Counted from the first letter of the stretch, positions 36,280-48,427 are shown. The stretch: 64,000 bases of DNA from Mytilus edulis (GCF_963676685.1 NC_092345.1:78619592-78683591); one strand, 5' to 3'. The notes: generated from the sequence alone by a model not told the origin. Numbers and translations are program-made.

Positions 36280-36990
36280 TTCACGATGTTTACATGCTTC
36301 TGTATAAAGATGTTATTAATGTTAAAACAAATTGGGATTCTTATGTACGAGATTTATTGTCTAATCTTGGCCTGAACTTTTTGTGGATTTCACAGGATGT
36401 AACTATAAACTAATGTAGTTTTTGATATTGTTAAAAAACGTATTACTGATCAATATTTTCAAGAGTGGTCCACATCTTTATGTGATTGTGAAAAACTTTG
36501 CATGTATAAAAGAATCAAGACAGATTTTTGTCTTGAAAATTACTTAAATTTATTTTGTGATGATCGATTACTTACGAAACTACGTAGTGGGACACTTCAA
36601 TTAAATATCAAAGTTGGTAGATATACCAATACGCCAAGAGAATTACGATTGTGTCTTTGTTGTAATATGAACGTTGTTGAAGACGAATATCATTTTGTTT
36701 TAGTTTGTCCTGTATAAAGACCTGCAAGGTCACATTATTTACCAAAATACTTTTGTTCTTGGCCAAATATTTATAAACTGGATCAATTGTTAAAAGCTGT
36801 CAATAAAACAGCAACTATAAAATTATGTAATTATATTAAGGCAGTATGGAAAATGAGATGTCAAATTCTTACTTCACTTTGTATGATGTGTTGTTTTCTG
36901 CTGTTTATTATTGTGTCATATATGTAATATATGTTTTGATTGCCATAGCATGTAAATGCTTTTTGCAAATAAATAAATTCATTCATTCAA
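36280..36990 (+). pseudogene. LINE 3' end remnant (mirror copy 59624-60334)
   Basis: Broken frames give VYMLLYKDVINVKTNWDSY, a stop, KKRITDQYFQEWSTSLCDCE, then an open piece of 71 aa with LRSGTLQLNIKVGRYTNTPR and a CxxC...H...C knuckle (CLCCNMNVVEDEYHFVLVCP). This is the C-terminal zinc-knuckle region of mollusc non-LTR retrotransposons. The copy ends in a short AAATAAATAAATTCATTCAT tail typical of a LINE 3' end. Not functional: several stops and no RT domain. Confidence 0.75.
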
Positions 36991-37589
36991 CTCTTAAGAC
37001 ATCCTTGTTTGATTTAATGCAATTATCTTGTTATGGTGCAGAAATAGTTTTTCTAACTTTAATCAATCCCATGCAAGTCGGAAATATTAAGTTCAATCAA
37101 ACTACACTGCGATACAGGTCTACAATAAGAAAATGGAAGCATATTTGCATTTGATCGAAGTACATTAATGAAAGATCAAAAGGAAAGTACCAACTCTTTT
37201 TTTTTCTTTTTCTTCAAATGATACATAGATCAATGCCTCGTTCTGCAATATTATTGATTTAAAATGAACGATATGAGAAAGAAGAGAAAGGGCATATAAA
37301 AAACAAAGACAGCTACATTTATGTACTAAAGAAACGCATTACGATTCTAGTGCTAACAAGTTACTTCCAACAAGTTTGTAAGGGGTACAGGGTGGCCATT
37401 TGCAAGGCAAAGTTCCTGCTCCTATCTAACATTTTATACCCCTTTTTTTCATTTGTTCGTCCAAATTTCCCTCCAAGGAGCCTGTTTTTCAGTGGTTGTT
37501 GTTTGTTGGTCGTGTTCATACGTGTTTATCGTTTCTCGTTTTTGTTATGGATTAGACCGTTGGTTTTCCTGTTTGAATTGTTTTAAGCA

Positions 37590-37745
37590 TGTCACTTTGG
37601 GGTCCTTAATAGCTTGTTTTTAAGTGTGAGCCAAGGCTTCGTGTTGAAGGCTGTACTTTGACCTATAATTGATAACTTTTTACACATTGTGACTTGGATG
37701 CAGAGTTGTTTCATTGGTACTCATACCACATCTTATTTATAAAGA
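37590..37745 (-). repeat. Dispersed repeat (mirror copy 58869-59024)
   Basis: On the minus strand it reads AGATGTGGTATGAGTACCAA, TGAAACAACTCTGCATCCAA, GTCACAATG and then CAGCCTTCAACACGAAGCCT. The same family occurs at 47545-47700 (AGATGTGGTATGAGTGCCAA) and, in part, near 4620 and 25760. It lies directly downstream of the His-rich gene and may overlap its 3'UTR. Confidence 0.75.
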
Positions 37746-37800
37746 ACAGTAGATTGATTTGAATAATTAAAAAATCTAATTCTCATACATTTAATGTGAA

Positions 37801-40800
37801 TTAATACAAATATTTTTTGTAACCTTTACTGTGATATTTTCGGGATTTCCGGTAGTATTTACTATTTCCTGTCCTTTTATATTTTTTGTAGTACTTCCTA
37901 GCTTTTCCGTAATACTTTCCTTTATGACGGTACCCATGATGGCCATGATGGTGACCGAAATGTCCGTGATGGTGACCAAAATGTCCGTGATGGTGACCAA
38001 AATGTCCATAATGGTGACCAAAATGTCCGTGATGGTGACCAACATGTCCGTGATGGTGATGATGATGTCCATGATGGTGACCAAATAGGCCGAAACTTCC
38101 ATGATGGTGACTAACGCGTCCTAGACGATGTCCAAAGTGTCCATGACGGTGACCAAATATACCAGAGTGTCCATGACGGTGGACCGATCTACCATAGTGT
38201 CCGTAACGATGTCCAGAGTGTCCGTGACGGTTACCAAATCGTCCATGACGATGACCATATAGACCGGATCGTCCATGTTTGTTACCAAATAAACCAAAAC
38301 TTCCATGATGGTGTCCATAGCGTCCGTGACGGTGACCAAAGTGACCATGACGGTGACCATATAGACCATATTTTCCATGACGATGTCCAGAGTGTCGGCG
38401 ACCAAAGCGACTATGACGGTGACCATGGAGACCGTATGTTCCATGACGATGTCTAGAGTGCCCGTGACGTTTACCGAAGCGTCCATGACGGTGACCAAAT
38501 ATACCAAAGCGTCCATGACGGTTGCCATATCTACCATAGCTTCTGTGACGATGCCCAGAGTGTCCAAGACGGCGACCAAAGCGTCCACGACGATGACCAT
38601 ATAGACCGGAGCGTCCATGTTTTTTACCAAATAAACCAAAACTTCCATGACGGTGACCTAAGTCTCCCAGATGATTTCCAAAGCGTCCATGACGGTGACC
38701 ATATATACCAGAGCGCCCATGACGATGGCCAAGGTGTCCCAGATGGTGACCAACTGATCCGAAGCTTCCGTGAAGGCGACCATTATGATGACTAGCATGT
38801 CCATGTTGATGAACCTTATGACTAATTGAAAGTACCCCACCGTTTTTGTCTCCAAATACACTATGGCTCACATGAGTGTTATGCCTGTGTCCAAATACAC
38901 TATGGCTCACGTGAATGTTACTTCTATGTCCAAATAGGGTGTTTCCTTGGTCATGTGATACATGTGACACAACTGCTGGAGAGGTATAGCTATCATCGTC
39001 CAACTGTAAAATATTCAAAGAAATTTAATTGACAAAAAAAAGAAAGTATGAAATGTAAGTATGACATGCCATCTACTAGAAATCAATGTTGAGTTGGCAC
39101 AAGAATAAAATACATACATTGACATATAGTATTAGATGTATTATTGTCTGTATTGACCGAAACTCAGTAATATAAGATTGCTTTTCCATTAGAATTTTGA
39201 GGTGATTTATTAGTAATCTCACGTAAAAAAAGTTAATACAAAAATGTTTGAACATACTTTTATTCCTTTTTAAGAACTATTTCTAATAGTAATTGTTAAG
39301 GTAAACTATTATATATCCGTTCTTTCAGAAACGTTTATCATAAGGCTCAATCATATTGATACTTTGATATAATTTTTAACGTCATAATGTTTAGTTTGGT
39401 TCATATTTCGATAAGACTTTTGGCCCAATTGTACAACTGCCAATGTATATTTTCATATCTTTATTATGAAGACAACAGGCCAGTGTAATTTAAAAGTTTG
39501 TGATCTAATAAACTTTTTTTTTATTACACTTCCCATAATTATTCCTCATATTGTAAAGCCGGACAGTAAACAACTGTTAGAGTGTTGTACCTGCAGTTAT
39601 ACTTTGTTGTTAATTATTTCAATTTCTCCACTTTAGAGCAAAGTTCTTTGACAATTATGACGGGCATGATACTGTATGATCAAGCGGAGAAGGGTATGTT
39701 CAATTCAAAACGGAAATTCCTTAATCAAATTGCAAAATTTAAAGCTCAAACACTTCAAACGAATGGACAACAACTGTCATATTTCAGACATGGTACAGGC
39801 ATGTTTTTTATGTAGAAAATGGTGGATTAAACCTGCTTTTATAGCTAGCTAAACCTCTCACTTGTATGACAGTCACATACAATTCCATTATATTGACAGT
39901 CGAACTTTCAGTGTTTTTGTGTTTATTCATTGATTCAAAATGTTATAAAGTCGATTAGCCGTAATATAAAATAAGTTATTCATATTTTCTTTTCTTTAAA
40001 TTATTATTTTTTTCGAAAAGTAAACATAAGAACAAATAAAAAGAAACGTGATAATTCATAGGGGTTAGGTATCAGCTGCTGTTGTGCGAGTTTATGATTG
40101 TCTTGAATATGGTGCCTATTTATTAATGTTTATACACGACAATCCTGTTTTCAAAATTTTCCCATAGGGAGATTTAGTCAAACAAATGATGATGAATTAA
40201 CAAGAGATCATCTACAAGCTATAAGTGGAAGTAAAAAAAAACATAATGAAAACTATTGTCGTCAAACAAGGATATCTTAGGTAATATACATACATAAAAG
40301 TCAGACCCTGCATCTGTAAAGTAAAAATATAAATATGATAATATATAATTTACTAAAATTTTACTCCTATATAATTCTAATAGGATAGCATAGTGTTTAT
40401 AAAAGTTGTAATCACCAGGTCCTTTACTGTTTAGTGTATGTATCAATGATAAATTTATATTCTATTTTGATTGATTGATTGGTGTTTAACTCCCTTTTCA
40501 GCACCATTGTGCTATTTTGTGTCGGTGAAGGAAAAATGCCTGTCATTTGCAACCTCTGTGTTGACATTCAAGTGATAAAATAGTTCTACTACTTGGATCA
40601 ATTGGCCACCGAGACCCCTTTTTCTATCTATAAGACGACCATATATTTTCTTATTTGTCGTTATTAAGACTATCATATAAAAAAAAATGATGATTTTGTA
40701 TGATTGCCAATGAGACAACTCTCCACAAGAGATCAATATGACACAGAAATTAACAACTATAGGTCACCATACGTACGGCCTCCAACAATGAACAAAGCCC

Positions 40801-43560
40801 ATACCACATTATCAGCTATAAAAAGCCCAGAAATGACAATGAAAAACAATTCAAACGAGAAAACTAACAGCCTAATTTATGTACAAAAATGAACGAAAAT
40901 CAAATATGTAACACATAAACAACCGACAACCACTAAATTGCAGGCTCCTGACTTCGGACAGGCATCATACATACAGAATGTGGCGGGATCCCAACCCTAC
41001 CCTAACCTGGGACAGTGGTATAACAGTACAACATAAGAAAGAACTATAAAAATCAGTTGAAAAGGTTAAACTCATAAGACGGATAAACATACAAGTGGAC
41101 GTGAACTGGGTACTTGTATATCCCAACAACAAAAAGACACTAGGTACAGCTCTGAGAGTACTCGCAGTTAACTGATAGTTAGTTCAAAGCCTCTAACAAC
41201 TTATAAAAAAATCATGCATCTAAGACTTAATAATCAATCCGTACACATCCAACATCCAATGGATTTCATGTACGACGCCATAATCCGTCAAAAACTTGAC
41301 CTTGTGCAATGCCAAGATACAGGTATCGACAGATTGTAGATCCATGAATGTGTATATGTATATTACATACAAGTATTATTTAGTTTGGTTTTAATATTTA
41401 CTGATAACAAAATCAATATTTATACCATAAAAAAACAATATTCAACGATCTTATTACAGTGTTAAATTGGTAACCTTTTAGAATAAGTTTATCCAAAGGA
41501 CCGATAAGTTTACCAGGATCGTTTCTAAATTTTCGGGCACGGTTAACAACATTTCCGAAAATACGAGGATGTGCTATCAAGTTAGAAATAAGTTTTCTAC
41601 AGTTACAACTAGACTTCAAAACCAAATCTTTATATCTTTGTACCAATAAAAACAATATTTAATGATCTTATTATATTGTTAAATTGGTAACCTTTTAGAA
41701 TAAGTTTATTTAAAGGATCGACAAGTTTACCAGGATCGTTTCTAAATTTTCGGGCACGGTTAACATGTATATTTCTACTGTAGAATTAAGTCATTATAGA
41801 TACCAGGATTAAATTTTGTATTAACGCCAGACGCGCGTTTTGTCTAAAAAAAAGACTCATCAGTGACGCTCGAATCGCCAATAGTTAAAAAGGCTAAATA
41901 ATGTAAGAAGTTGAAGAGCATTGAGGACCAAAATTCCTAAAAGTTTTGCCAAATACAGTTAAGGTAATCTACTCCAGAGGTAGAACGCCCTTAGTATTTC
42001 AAAAATTTAAAAGTTTTGTTAATTTATATTTATCACCATATCAATGATAATTCATGTCAGCGCAGAATAAACTTACCATAGATACCAGGATTACTTTGGT
42101 ATTTACGCCGGACGCGCGTTTCGTCTGATAATCAGGAAAACTTATTGATTAGTTAAAAAATCAAATACACGCAAATCGTGAGTAAATTCCAGTTCTGGAA
42201 GTTGGGGAATAAACTTGTTACAACAGTCTATATATTCATATTCAAAATGTGAACCAACCGTAAAATCTCTTTGCATGAATTTAACAAACTTACTTTGAAA
42301 CTCATATCAGTTAAATATGCAGGAATGCATCTTAACAACTCTACTTTTAGAGGGTGCTTAAAATCATTTACTAACCATGAGGGTTTTGGCACGGTCAGTA
42401 TTTACCAACTATTGTATAAAATTTGAAATAGCAATTTTGTACAACTAGAAAAGGACTAGTAAAGATTTGTTTAATGTAAAAAATGTAAATATGCAGATAC
42501 AATGATATCATAAAAAGGTAAAACAAACACAGTTTTGTACGAACAGTGTTTAACTACAGTTTTCCACCTCTAAAATCTTTTAAATAAGACATGGAATGAA
42601 TAGGAATTTCTTTGTTCTGAATACAAATGAGCTTTTCGTGTTATTCTTATTTTTAATTGAAGTGTTATTTTACTTCTATGTGTTCTTTGCGTGTTATTTC
42701 ATTATTGTTGTGCCGATATGATGTATTTGATGCTTTTTAGTATGTACAGCTTAAAGGGGCACCAGCTTCGAGAATGAAAAAAAAATAGAATATGATTTCG
42801 TTTGGTTCAATCATTAATAAAAGTGAAATAATGAAATAACAATTCGTTTTTTGCAGCCAATTTGGGATAATTTTGTCAAAATTAGCATACAAATATCGCT
42901 GATGAATAATTCGACCTCATTAAATCCGTATTCATGTGACTATCAATATAAAACATTAGCTAGAGATTGGTTATGCATGGATTAGTCGTTTACAGCCATT
43001 TTAAGGAAACAAATATCATCATTAAAAATGAAACAAAGATGAACCATTTCGTGAACTAATTTGAAAGATCATTTCGTGAACTAATTTGAAAGATCATTTC
43101 GTGAACTAATTTGAAAGATCATTTCGTGAACTAATTTGAAAGATCATTTCGTGAACTAATTTGAAAGATGATCAGACTTTTTTACTAGTTTTTACACTTT
43201 TTGGACATTTTTTTAATTTACCGTCAAATTTAACCCGATGATATTCGATTTGCTTCGACCGCAGTATACTATCAATTTATATACTTTATCAGATCTTTGC
43301 ATTTTTTCCAATTTTCATACGCACCACATATAGAGTCGCGCCCTATGCGACACATGACGCTAACGGGAAGTGTAAGTTTTAAGTACATCTAGGGTAAGTA
43401 GTTTTTATGGTATTACTATGGCACCTGTTTTATAGTAGACTAGATATCAGTAACATGGCAAGCAATGGTTTTTATATAAAGAGAATATTTTTATGTAGAT
43501 TTGTATACACTTACCAGTATATGATACTAAGATGACAACTAACAACACTGCACACTTCAT
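37801..43560 (-). CDS. Secreted His/Gly-rich repetitive protein with Lys/Tyr tail, about 422 aa (left-arm copy)
   Basis: Proposed exons on the minus strand: 43515-43560 (MKCAVLLVVILVSYT plus 1 nt, a signal peptide, donor GTAAGTG), 40294-40313 (20-nt microexon giving DAGSDFY, acceptor TTTTTACTTTACAG, donor GTATGT) and 37801-39003 (400 codons, acceptor TATTTTACAG). Phases match only with the microexon. The mature chain starts acidic (LDDDSYTSP), has two HVSHSVFG units, then about 300 residues of GHRHGRFG-type octad repeats. A super-repeat (SFGLFGKKHGRSGLYG... and SFGLFGNKHGRSGLYG...) occurs twice, followed by a purer GHHHGHF array. The last ~45 residues are Lys/Tyr-rich (KYYGKARKYYKKYKR...). 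His clusters suggest binding of Zn, Cu, Ni or Fe. Tyr/Lys tails occur in mussel adhesive and shell-matrix proteins where Tyr may become DOPA. A byssal, shell or hemolymph role is inference; no named protein is assigned. Confidence 0.8.
40690..41150 (+). repeat. Dispersed repeat in intron of the His-rich gene (mirror 55464-55924)
   Basis: Starts ATTGCCAATGAGACAACTCT, continues GGTCACCATACGTACGGCCT, AACAAAGCCCATACCACATT and GGCTCCTGACTTCGGACAGG, to GTGGCGGGATCCCAACCCTA. It belongs to the same broad family as 15640 and 6055. The frames called at 40704-40892 and its mirror are inside it. Confidence 0.8.
41410..41780 (-). pseudogene. Retroelement-like coding remnant, internally duplicated (mirror 54834-55204)
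   Basis: The minus strand encodes RYKDLVLKSSCNCRKLISNL followed by IAHPRIFGNVVNRARKFRND and PGKLIGPLDKLILKGYQF. This resembles the C-terminal region of retroelement polyproteins frequent in bivalve genomes, though I cannot name the family. The CCGAAAATTTAGAAACGATC block and its sequel occur twice, about 240 bp apart. It sits inside the intron of the His-rich gene. Confidence 0.5.
41785..42140 (-). repeat. ACGCGCGT-core dispersed repeat, two tandem heads (mirror 54474-54829)
   Basis: Contains GATACCAGGATTAAATTTTG with ACGCGCGTTTTGTCT at about 41800-41860, and a second head GATACCAGGATTACTTTGGT with ACGCGCGTTTCGTCTGATAA at about 42075-42135. Same family as 14780-15125. Confidence 0.8.
43045..43170 (+). 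repeat. 25-bp tandem repeat, 5 copies, in intron 1 of the His-rich gene
   Basis: The unit CATTTCGTGAACTAATTTGA plus AAGAT is repeated five times with almost no divergence. The mirror copy is at 53448-53573 with the same number of units. Confidence 0.95.
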
Positions 43561-43592
43561 GTTGGCAACGACTTGTTGATTGGACCTCTGGT

Positions 43593-43600
43593 CTTTTATA
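43593..43600 (-). promoter_or_regulatory. TATA box of the His-rich gene (left copy)
   Basis: TATAAAAG on the minus strand lies 33 bp upstream of the signal-peptide ATG. This spacing implies a very short 5'UTR, with a start near the CAATCAACAAG segment. A second AT-rich TTTATAAG lies 10 bp further up. A strong TATA promoter fits an abundantly expressed secreted protein. Confidence 0.6.
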
Positions 43601-46180
43601 TTTCTTATAAATCCGATAAGAAACAGATGCGACAGAATGTAAGTCAAGCATTAAAATATGACATTGGTCTTGCAGTGTAAACCAAGTGCCTCGTTTGATG
43701 AAATTGATTTAACATTTTTTATCAGTTGTTAGTCCTATATTTACAGCAGGATTAAAATGTTATTTTTATATGTTAAATTCATATACTTTTCAGAGGTCAC
43801 TAAAAATAATGTTATTAACCTTGATTTAATCCACAAATAGCGAAAGCTACCACATTTTTAGCCGTTTTCAGTATACAAGAATCCTTAAGTTAAGTTAGAT
43901 CAGCAGGATTATTTTTTTCTGTACATGTTATACCGCAAAAATCATATCAACCGACTGTCGTTTGCGTTGATACTCACTAAATACGTTTATTTCATTTTGA
44001 ATCGTCAGTTATAAACTTTCATCCTAATGTCTGTACCAAGTCATGACAGTTGTTTTCCATTCGTTTGATGTGCTTGATGTGTTTGAGTTTTTGATTTTGC
44101 CCTTTTATAAAGGACTCTCCGTTTAGGATTTTTGCAATTTTACTTCTCAAGAGTTTTAAATACAAAACAATTTCCGACGTATGACAGGTTAACATTTTCA
44201 ATCGTTTTGAGAGATGATAGTCTCAAGATATGTCGTCTAAAAGTTCTGATACATTTTATATAATGTGCTTTGTCTATAGGCCTTGGATTTTTTTGGTTAC
44301 ATATGACGTGGCTCTGTACACCCAGTCATTGTGTTATTGTGCTATGATGAACTTTTGTATCCTTGTCTTTCATTTTTCAAATGAGCTTTGTACATATGCC
44401 TTTTGTGTGTTTCTTTATTACATAATTTATTGTGATAAATTGTAAGATTATAACACAATGATGACTGTTGTACCCCTATTTTTGAAGTTTTTTACTATTA
44501 GGTATGTTTGTTTTGTTCACTCATCGTTGTCAATATAATGGAATTTTATGCGACTGTCATACAAGTTAGAGGTTTAGCAAGCTATAAAACCAGGTTAAAG
44601 CCACCATTTTCTATATAAGAAAATGCCTGTAACAAGTCAGGCATATGACAGTTGCTATTCATTCGTTTGATGTATTTGAGATTTTGAATTTGCCTTTATG
44701 TTACGGACTCTACGTTTTGAATTTTTTCGGAGTTCGGTATACTAGTCTTTGTTATTTTAATTTTTACTTTTAGAAAGAAGTCACGATAGTTACAACTCGT
44801 ATTGTTGGAGAAAGACAGATTTGTATTCTTAATTTTCAAAGATTTTTTGTATATGTGACGTGATCAAACTTGGTCGCCTTTTTCATGACGTGACAATAGA
44901 AAATTCAGAATAAATCAAGAAAATTTAACTTAATAATTAAATATCGACCAATCATTTGCTGAGAACTGATATTTCACTAGTGAGGAGTACAATTTTTCTC
45001 ATAGCGCTCAAGAATGTGAAAACAGCACAACCATTAGAGAATATAGGTTATGAAACAGAAACACAAAAATCAATATTAAGAATCTATAGGCCGTGTTAAC
45101 TCAAATATATATTATACGCTAATGAACTATTTAAAGAAAACGCGTGTCAATGATGAAATTTATAAATTCAATATCAGTAATTTACTATAATTATATTACA
45201 ATTGTGCTTGTCTCGTTCAAATGCAATGATTCAAGACAATATTGGTTTCCTTGGGTGACAACATACTAGTTAAATATTATTTAATATTCAATCTTTCTCT
45301 GAGTTTATTTTTCGAGAATTTGCATTTCTAAAAAAAACAAAATCTTCAGTTGTTGATATAAAAAAAATAAGTAGACTACTATTATTTCGCCCAATATAAA
45401 ATATCAGCTCTCTCAATAGAAGTATTTTACTTTAATGATCGAAATGAATTATTTTTTAGATAATAATAACTAATTTCAAATCATACAAGCATAACCTCTC
45501 ATCAACACAATTTTCGAATTCCGAATTGATTTTCCTCTGCGTTCAGTATTTTTGTGATTTTACTTTTTGGCATGTAAACGAATTTAACCAACATCAGTGA
45601 CAAATGTTTAGAAAGAAGTTCATATAATATATTATGTAGTATTTTGATTATTCCAAATTATGTGTTTACATAAGTAAATATTCTTTCTTTACTACATATA
45701 ATCAAAACAAAATGTTAAACAATGCCTATAACAAACAGAAATGCAAATCTGTATCAAGAATCTAAATGTCAAGTCCATTCAGTTCGTGCAAGGTCTCTTT
45801 GCTTCATGCACTTGGGCACTTACTCAATAACTATTACTAGTATAAAGAATCATAAACAAAGTGTTCTAGAACTTTAACAATCGCTATCTTTGATTGTACA
45901 TATATCCGGCAAAATCAAAACGATGTTCAGCTGATCTAAGTCCAGAAAAACAGAAAACAAGTTATTTCACGAAATAAAACAGATTTTAACGAATTGATAT
46001 GAATAGTGGTAAGATGTGTCCCCATCCATATAGTCCCACTCCAGATTTCCTGACACATGGTTTCAACTCCTGTAAAACATCTTATAGGGGTTAAATTCTA
46101 CGATCAAGTATGTCAAATAAAGGCAACAGTAGTATATCGCTATTCAACAGTCAAAAATCGATTGAGAGAAAATAAATCCG
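43601..46180. other. Upstream intergenic DNA of the His-rich gene (left copy)
   Basis: Repeat fragments of the TTCGTTTGATG family lie at 44055-44140 and 44640-44740. No recognisable gene. Single-base differences from the mirrored arm are concentrated here. Confidence 0.5.
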
Positions 46181-46545
46181 GGTTACAAACTAAAACCGAG
46201 GAAAACACATAACCAATAAGAGGAAAACAAACGAACAACAGGAACACTGAAGTGAAACAAAAACAAACGCCAACATACATAGTTATCAACATCAACAACA
46301 ATTTTTTTGACATACCCTTGGTTTGTCAACTTTCTGTTCAGACACTGGTGACGTTTTATAAAGTCTGAGTAGCACAAAATCACAAAAATACTGAACTCTG
46401 AGCAAAATTCTAAAACAGAAAGTCCCTAATCAAATGGCAAAATTAAAAGCTGAAACACATCAAACGAATGGATAGCAACTATCATATTCCTGACTTGATA
46501 TAGGCATTTTCGTATCAAGAAAATAGTTGATTGAACCTGGTTATA
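46181..46545 (-). repeat. High-copy dispersed repeat spanning the arm boundary
   Basis: On the minus strand this contains ATTCGTTTGATGTGTTTCAG, GCCATTTGATTAGGGACTTT, CACTTCAGTGTTCCTGTTGT and AACCCGGATTTATTTTCTCT. The same family is seen at 8848 and 10285. The inverted duplication ends inside this repeat at 46473; the mirrored contig begins inside it at 50143. Confidence 0.85.
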
Positions 46546-46549
46546 CACG

Positions 46550-46824
46550 GAATACCGAATACGTTGGCAAATGTATATCCAATATGAAGGTGAAGTTGGT
46601 ATAGTGCTACTAAGATGTGGGTTATTGATAATTTCAAAATAAAAATCGTATCGTTTGTCATAGATTCTGGTAATGAGAAGACTTTTTATGTCCAATTCGA
46701 GGTATAAGTCTAAAAATGAGGCAGATGAAGCCGTGTCTGTTGTTTCTTTAATTTCTAGTTCTGGAGGATAAAATGATAGAACCCAATCAGGAAAGATTAG
46801 AGTTAATGGAAAGAACATCACCAA
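46550..46824 (-). pseudogene. Retroelement RT-type C-terminal remnant
   Basis: The frame encodes YPPELEIKETTDTASSASFL, then DLYLELDIKSLLITRIYDKR and a PTSPSYWIYICQRIRYS block. These segments resemble the region after the RT domain in retroelements common in bivalve genomes (the usual pattern is ELEIK.T..S..SASYLD...LYDKRDDF..I.NFP..SSNIP.SPAYGVYISQLIRY). Only this piece remains. It is in the unique part of the left contig. Confidence 0.65.
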
Positions 46825-47163
46825 TATATCTGAATGTTAAATAAATAACCTGTCTTCTTTGATATTCTGGGTTTTTTCTACTCAGGAACTCCGACTCGAT
46901 ATGAACATTAGAAAAGGTCAACAAGGAGAGCTGCACTTTGCATTCTCTTAGGAATGCCTTCAATGTTTAAATAAAGTCTACATTCAAATTCAAATATGTT
47001 GTCAAAAGGGAAACTGCACCATACTGCATGATCCCTTGTTCCTCTGTGAAGCATGTTTTACCTTTTTGTTTACTATTAACAAAATATGCCATATGGTATC
47101 CCAAATTTATAAATGCATAACGTATGCTACCATATGTTGACTTATATACATTGTGCACCATAT
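46825..47163. other. Unique spacer, nothing recognised
   Basis: AT-rich sequence between the retroelement remnant and the TIR element. The minus-strand frame at 46967-47161 has no recognisable similarity. Confidence 0.4.
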
Positions 47164-47171
47164 ACTATAAT

Positions 47172-48427
47172 ACGGAAGCGTATTAGCTCCACACATTTTT
47201 TGTTTATTTTTCTTCCTATGTTTGCGTTATAACGCAAACCTTTGCGTTGTAACGCAAACCTTTGCGTTACAACGCAAACCTTTTGTTTATGCTTTATAAC
47301 GCAAACCTTTGCGTTATAACATTTGCGTTATAACGCAAACCTTTGCGATATAACGCAAACCTTTGCGTTATAACGCAAACATTTGTTTTATCTTATTTCT
47401 TATTTAATATTCAAAGGAAACAGTAGTTATTAATGGAAGAGGCTGTATATAATAAAATTTATCACCTTTGTAGTAATTGCAAAGTAAACTGCTTGAATAA
47501 TTAGATCATATCAATGACTAATAATGAGCAGAATAATATAAGAAGATGTGGTATGAGTGCCAATAAGAAAACTCTCCATCTAAGTCACTATTCGTAAAAG
47601 TAAACCATCATAGGCCGAATTACGGTCTTCAACACGGAGCATTGGCTCACACTGAACAACAAACCATAAAGGTCCCCAAAAACGAAATCCAAGTTACTAC
47701 TAGTATATGTATTACAAAGAAAATTGAGTAAATTGAGGTTATACCTAAGAAAAAAATCAACCCTGCTAATATAGCTATAACCGAATATAAATATACTTCC
47801 AATGTAAGCTCTCGTTTGAGAACTGTGTATAAAGTAGGTTAGATTCAAACAAGCTACCCTTTGGCAATAAATGTATAGAATGAAGATGTTTTATTAATAA
47901 AATTATGTTCTCTCTATTCAAATTGCTACCCAAGCATCTTAAAAATACTTCATTATATTGAAATGAAAATTCAATGACTTTCTATCAAAGAATCTTGATC
48001 ATATTCTGAGATTTAAAAAAAATGTTTCCTTATTAATAATTCATTTTAAAGCAGAAAGATCATTTTGTCTATTTGACTTGGAGGTTTCACAATTGTATGA
48101 CATTATTTTTGATCTTTCAATTTTAATATGACTATATACTAAACTATATCTATTTTCTTGTTAAATTATATACTTTTCTGATGCACAAATCAGTCTTAAT
48201 TTATGTATAATTGCACTTCAATTATTCCATTATTCCTATGCATATTTATTATAATGATTTGGCCTTGTATGTATGTTTCTTTTTTTTATCTACTAGTAAA
48301 TCACATCCGAAATGAATGACAGACGGACATATATACAAAACTTAATGAATAATTGTAATCAAGATATTTGCGTTATATAACGCAAACATAGGAAGAAAAA
48401 AAATGTGTGGCGCTAATACGCTTCCGT
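47172..48427. mobile_element. 1256-bp non-autonomous DNA transposon with 8-bp TSD
   Basis: It is flanked by a perfect 8-bp direct repeat ACTATAAT (47164-47171 and 48428-48435). Inverted ends start ACGGAAGCGTATTAGC and continue CCACACATTTTTT and TTCTTCCTATGTTTGCGTTA on both sides, about 55 bp with few mismatches. The left subterminal zone holds an array of 20-bp palindromes and the right a single one. The interior contains a dispersed repeat fragment (47545-47700) and AT-rich filler with no transposase. An 8-bp TSD fits hAT, Merlin or P-type families; the end sequence does not let me choose. Confidence 0.85.
47221..47390. repeat. Array of about eight 20-bp palindromic units
   Basis: The unit TTTGCGTTATAACGCAAACC is itself a near-perfect palindrome (GTTTGCGTTATAACGCAAAC). 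Units 2 and 3 vary at the centre (GTTGTAAC, GTTACAAC), one unit is degenerate and one truncated. A single related palindrome lies at the opposite end of the host element (48366-48388). Confidence 0.95.

Larger units (their letters stand above)
32614..46473 (+). repeat. Left arm of giant inverted duplication (extends further left beyond what can be compared)
   Basis: Every base from here to 46473 pairs as reverse complement with 64000 down to 50143. Mirror coordinates sum to 96614 from 32614 to about 41655, to 96618 at 43447-44201, to 96615 at 46383 and to 96616 at 46473, which marks single-base indels between arms. Substitutions seen: 36322 T versus 60292 C, and 37564 T versus 59050 C. The arm may continue left of 32614, since the right arm is cut only by the window end. 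Confidence 0.97.

Noticed and set aside
37831-38648. Several ORFs on both strands within the His-rich exon (for example MVTVMDALVYLV-type and MTMSRVSATK-type frames)
   Set aside because: They are alternate-frame readings of the GGTCACCGTCATGGA repeat, have no other gene features, and recur identically in the mirrored copy at 57966-58823.
43045-43170. CRISPR-like or iteron array
   Set aside because: Head-to-tail 25-bp repeats without spacers in an intron; simple tandem duplication.
46183-46383. Minus-strand ORF MILCYSDFIKRH... and its mirror at 50232
   Set aside because: Lies in a high-copy dispersed repeat seen also at 8848 and 10285; no protein similarity.
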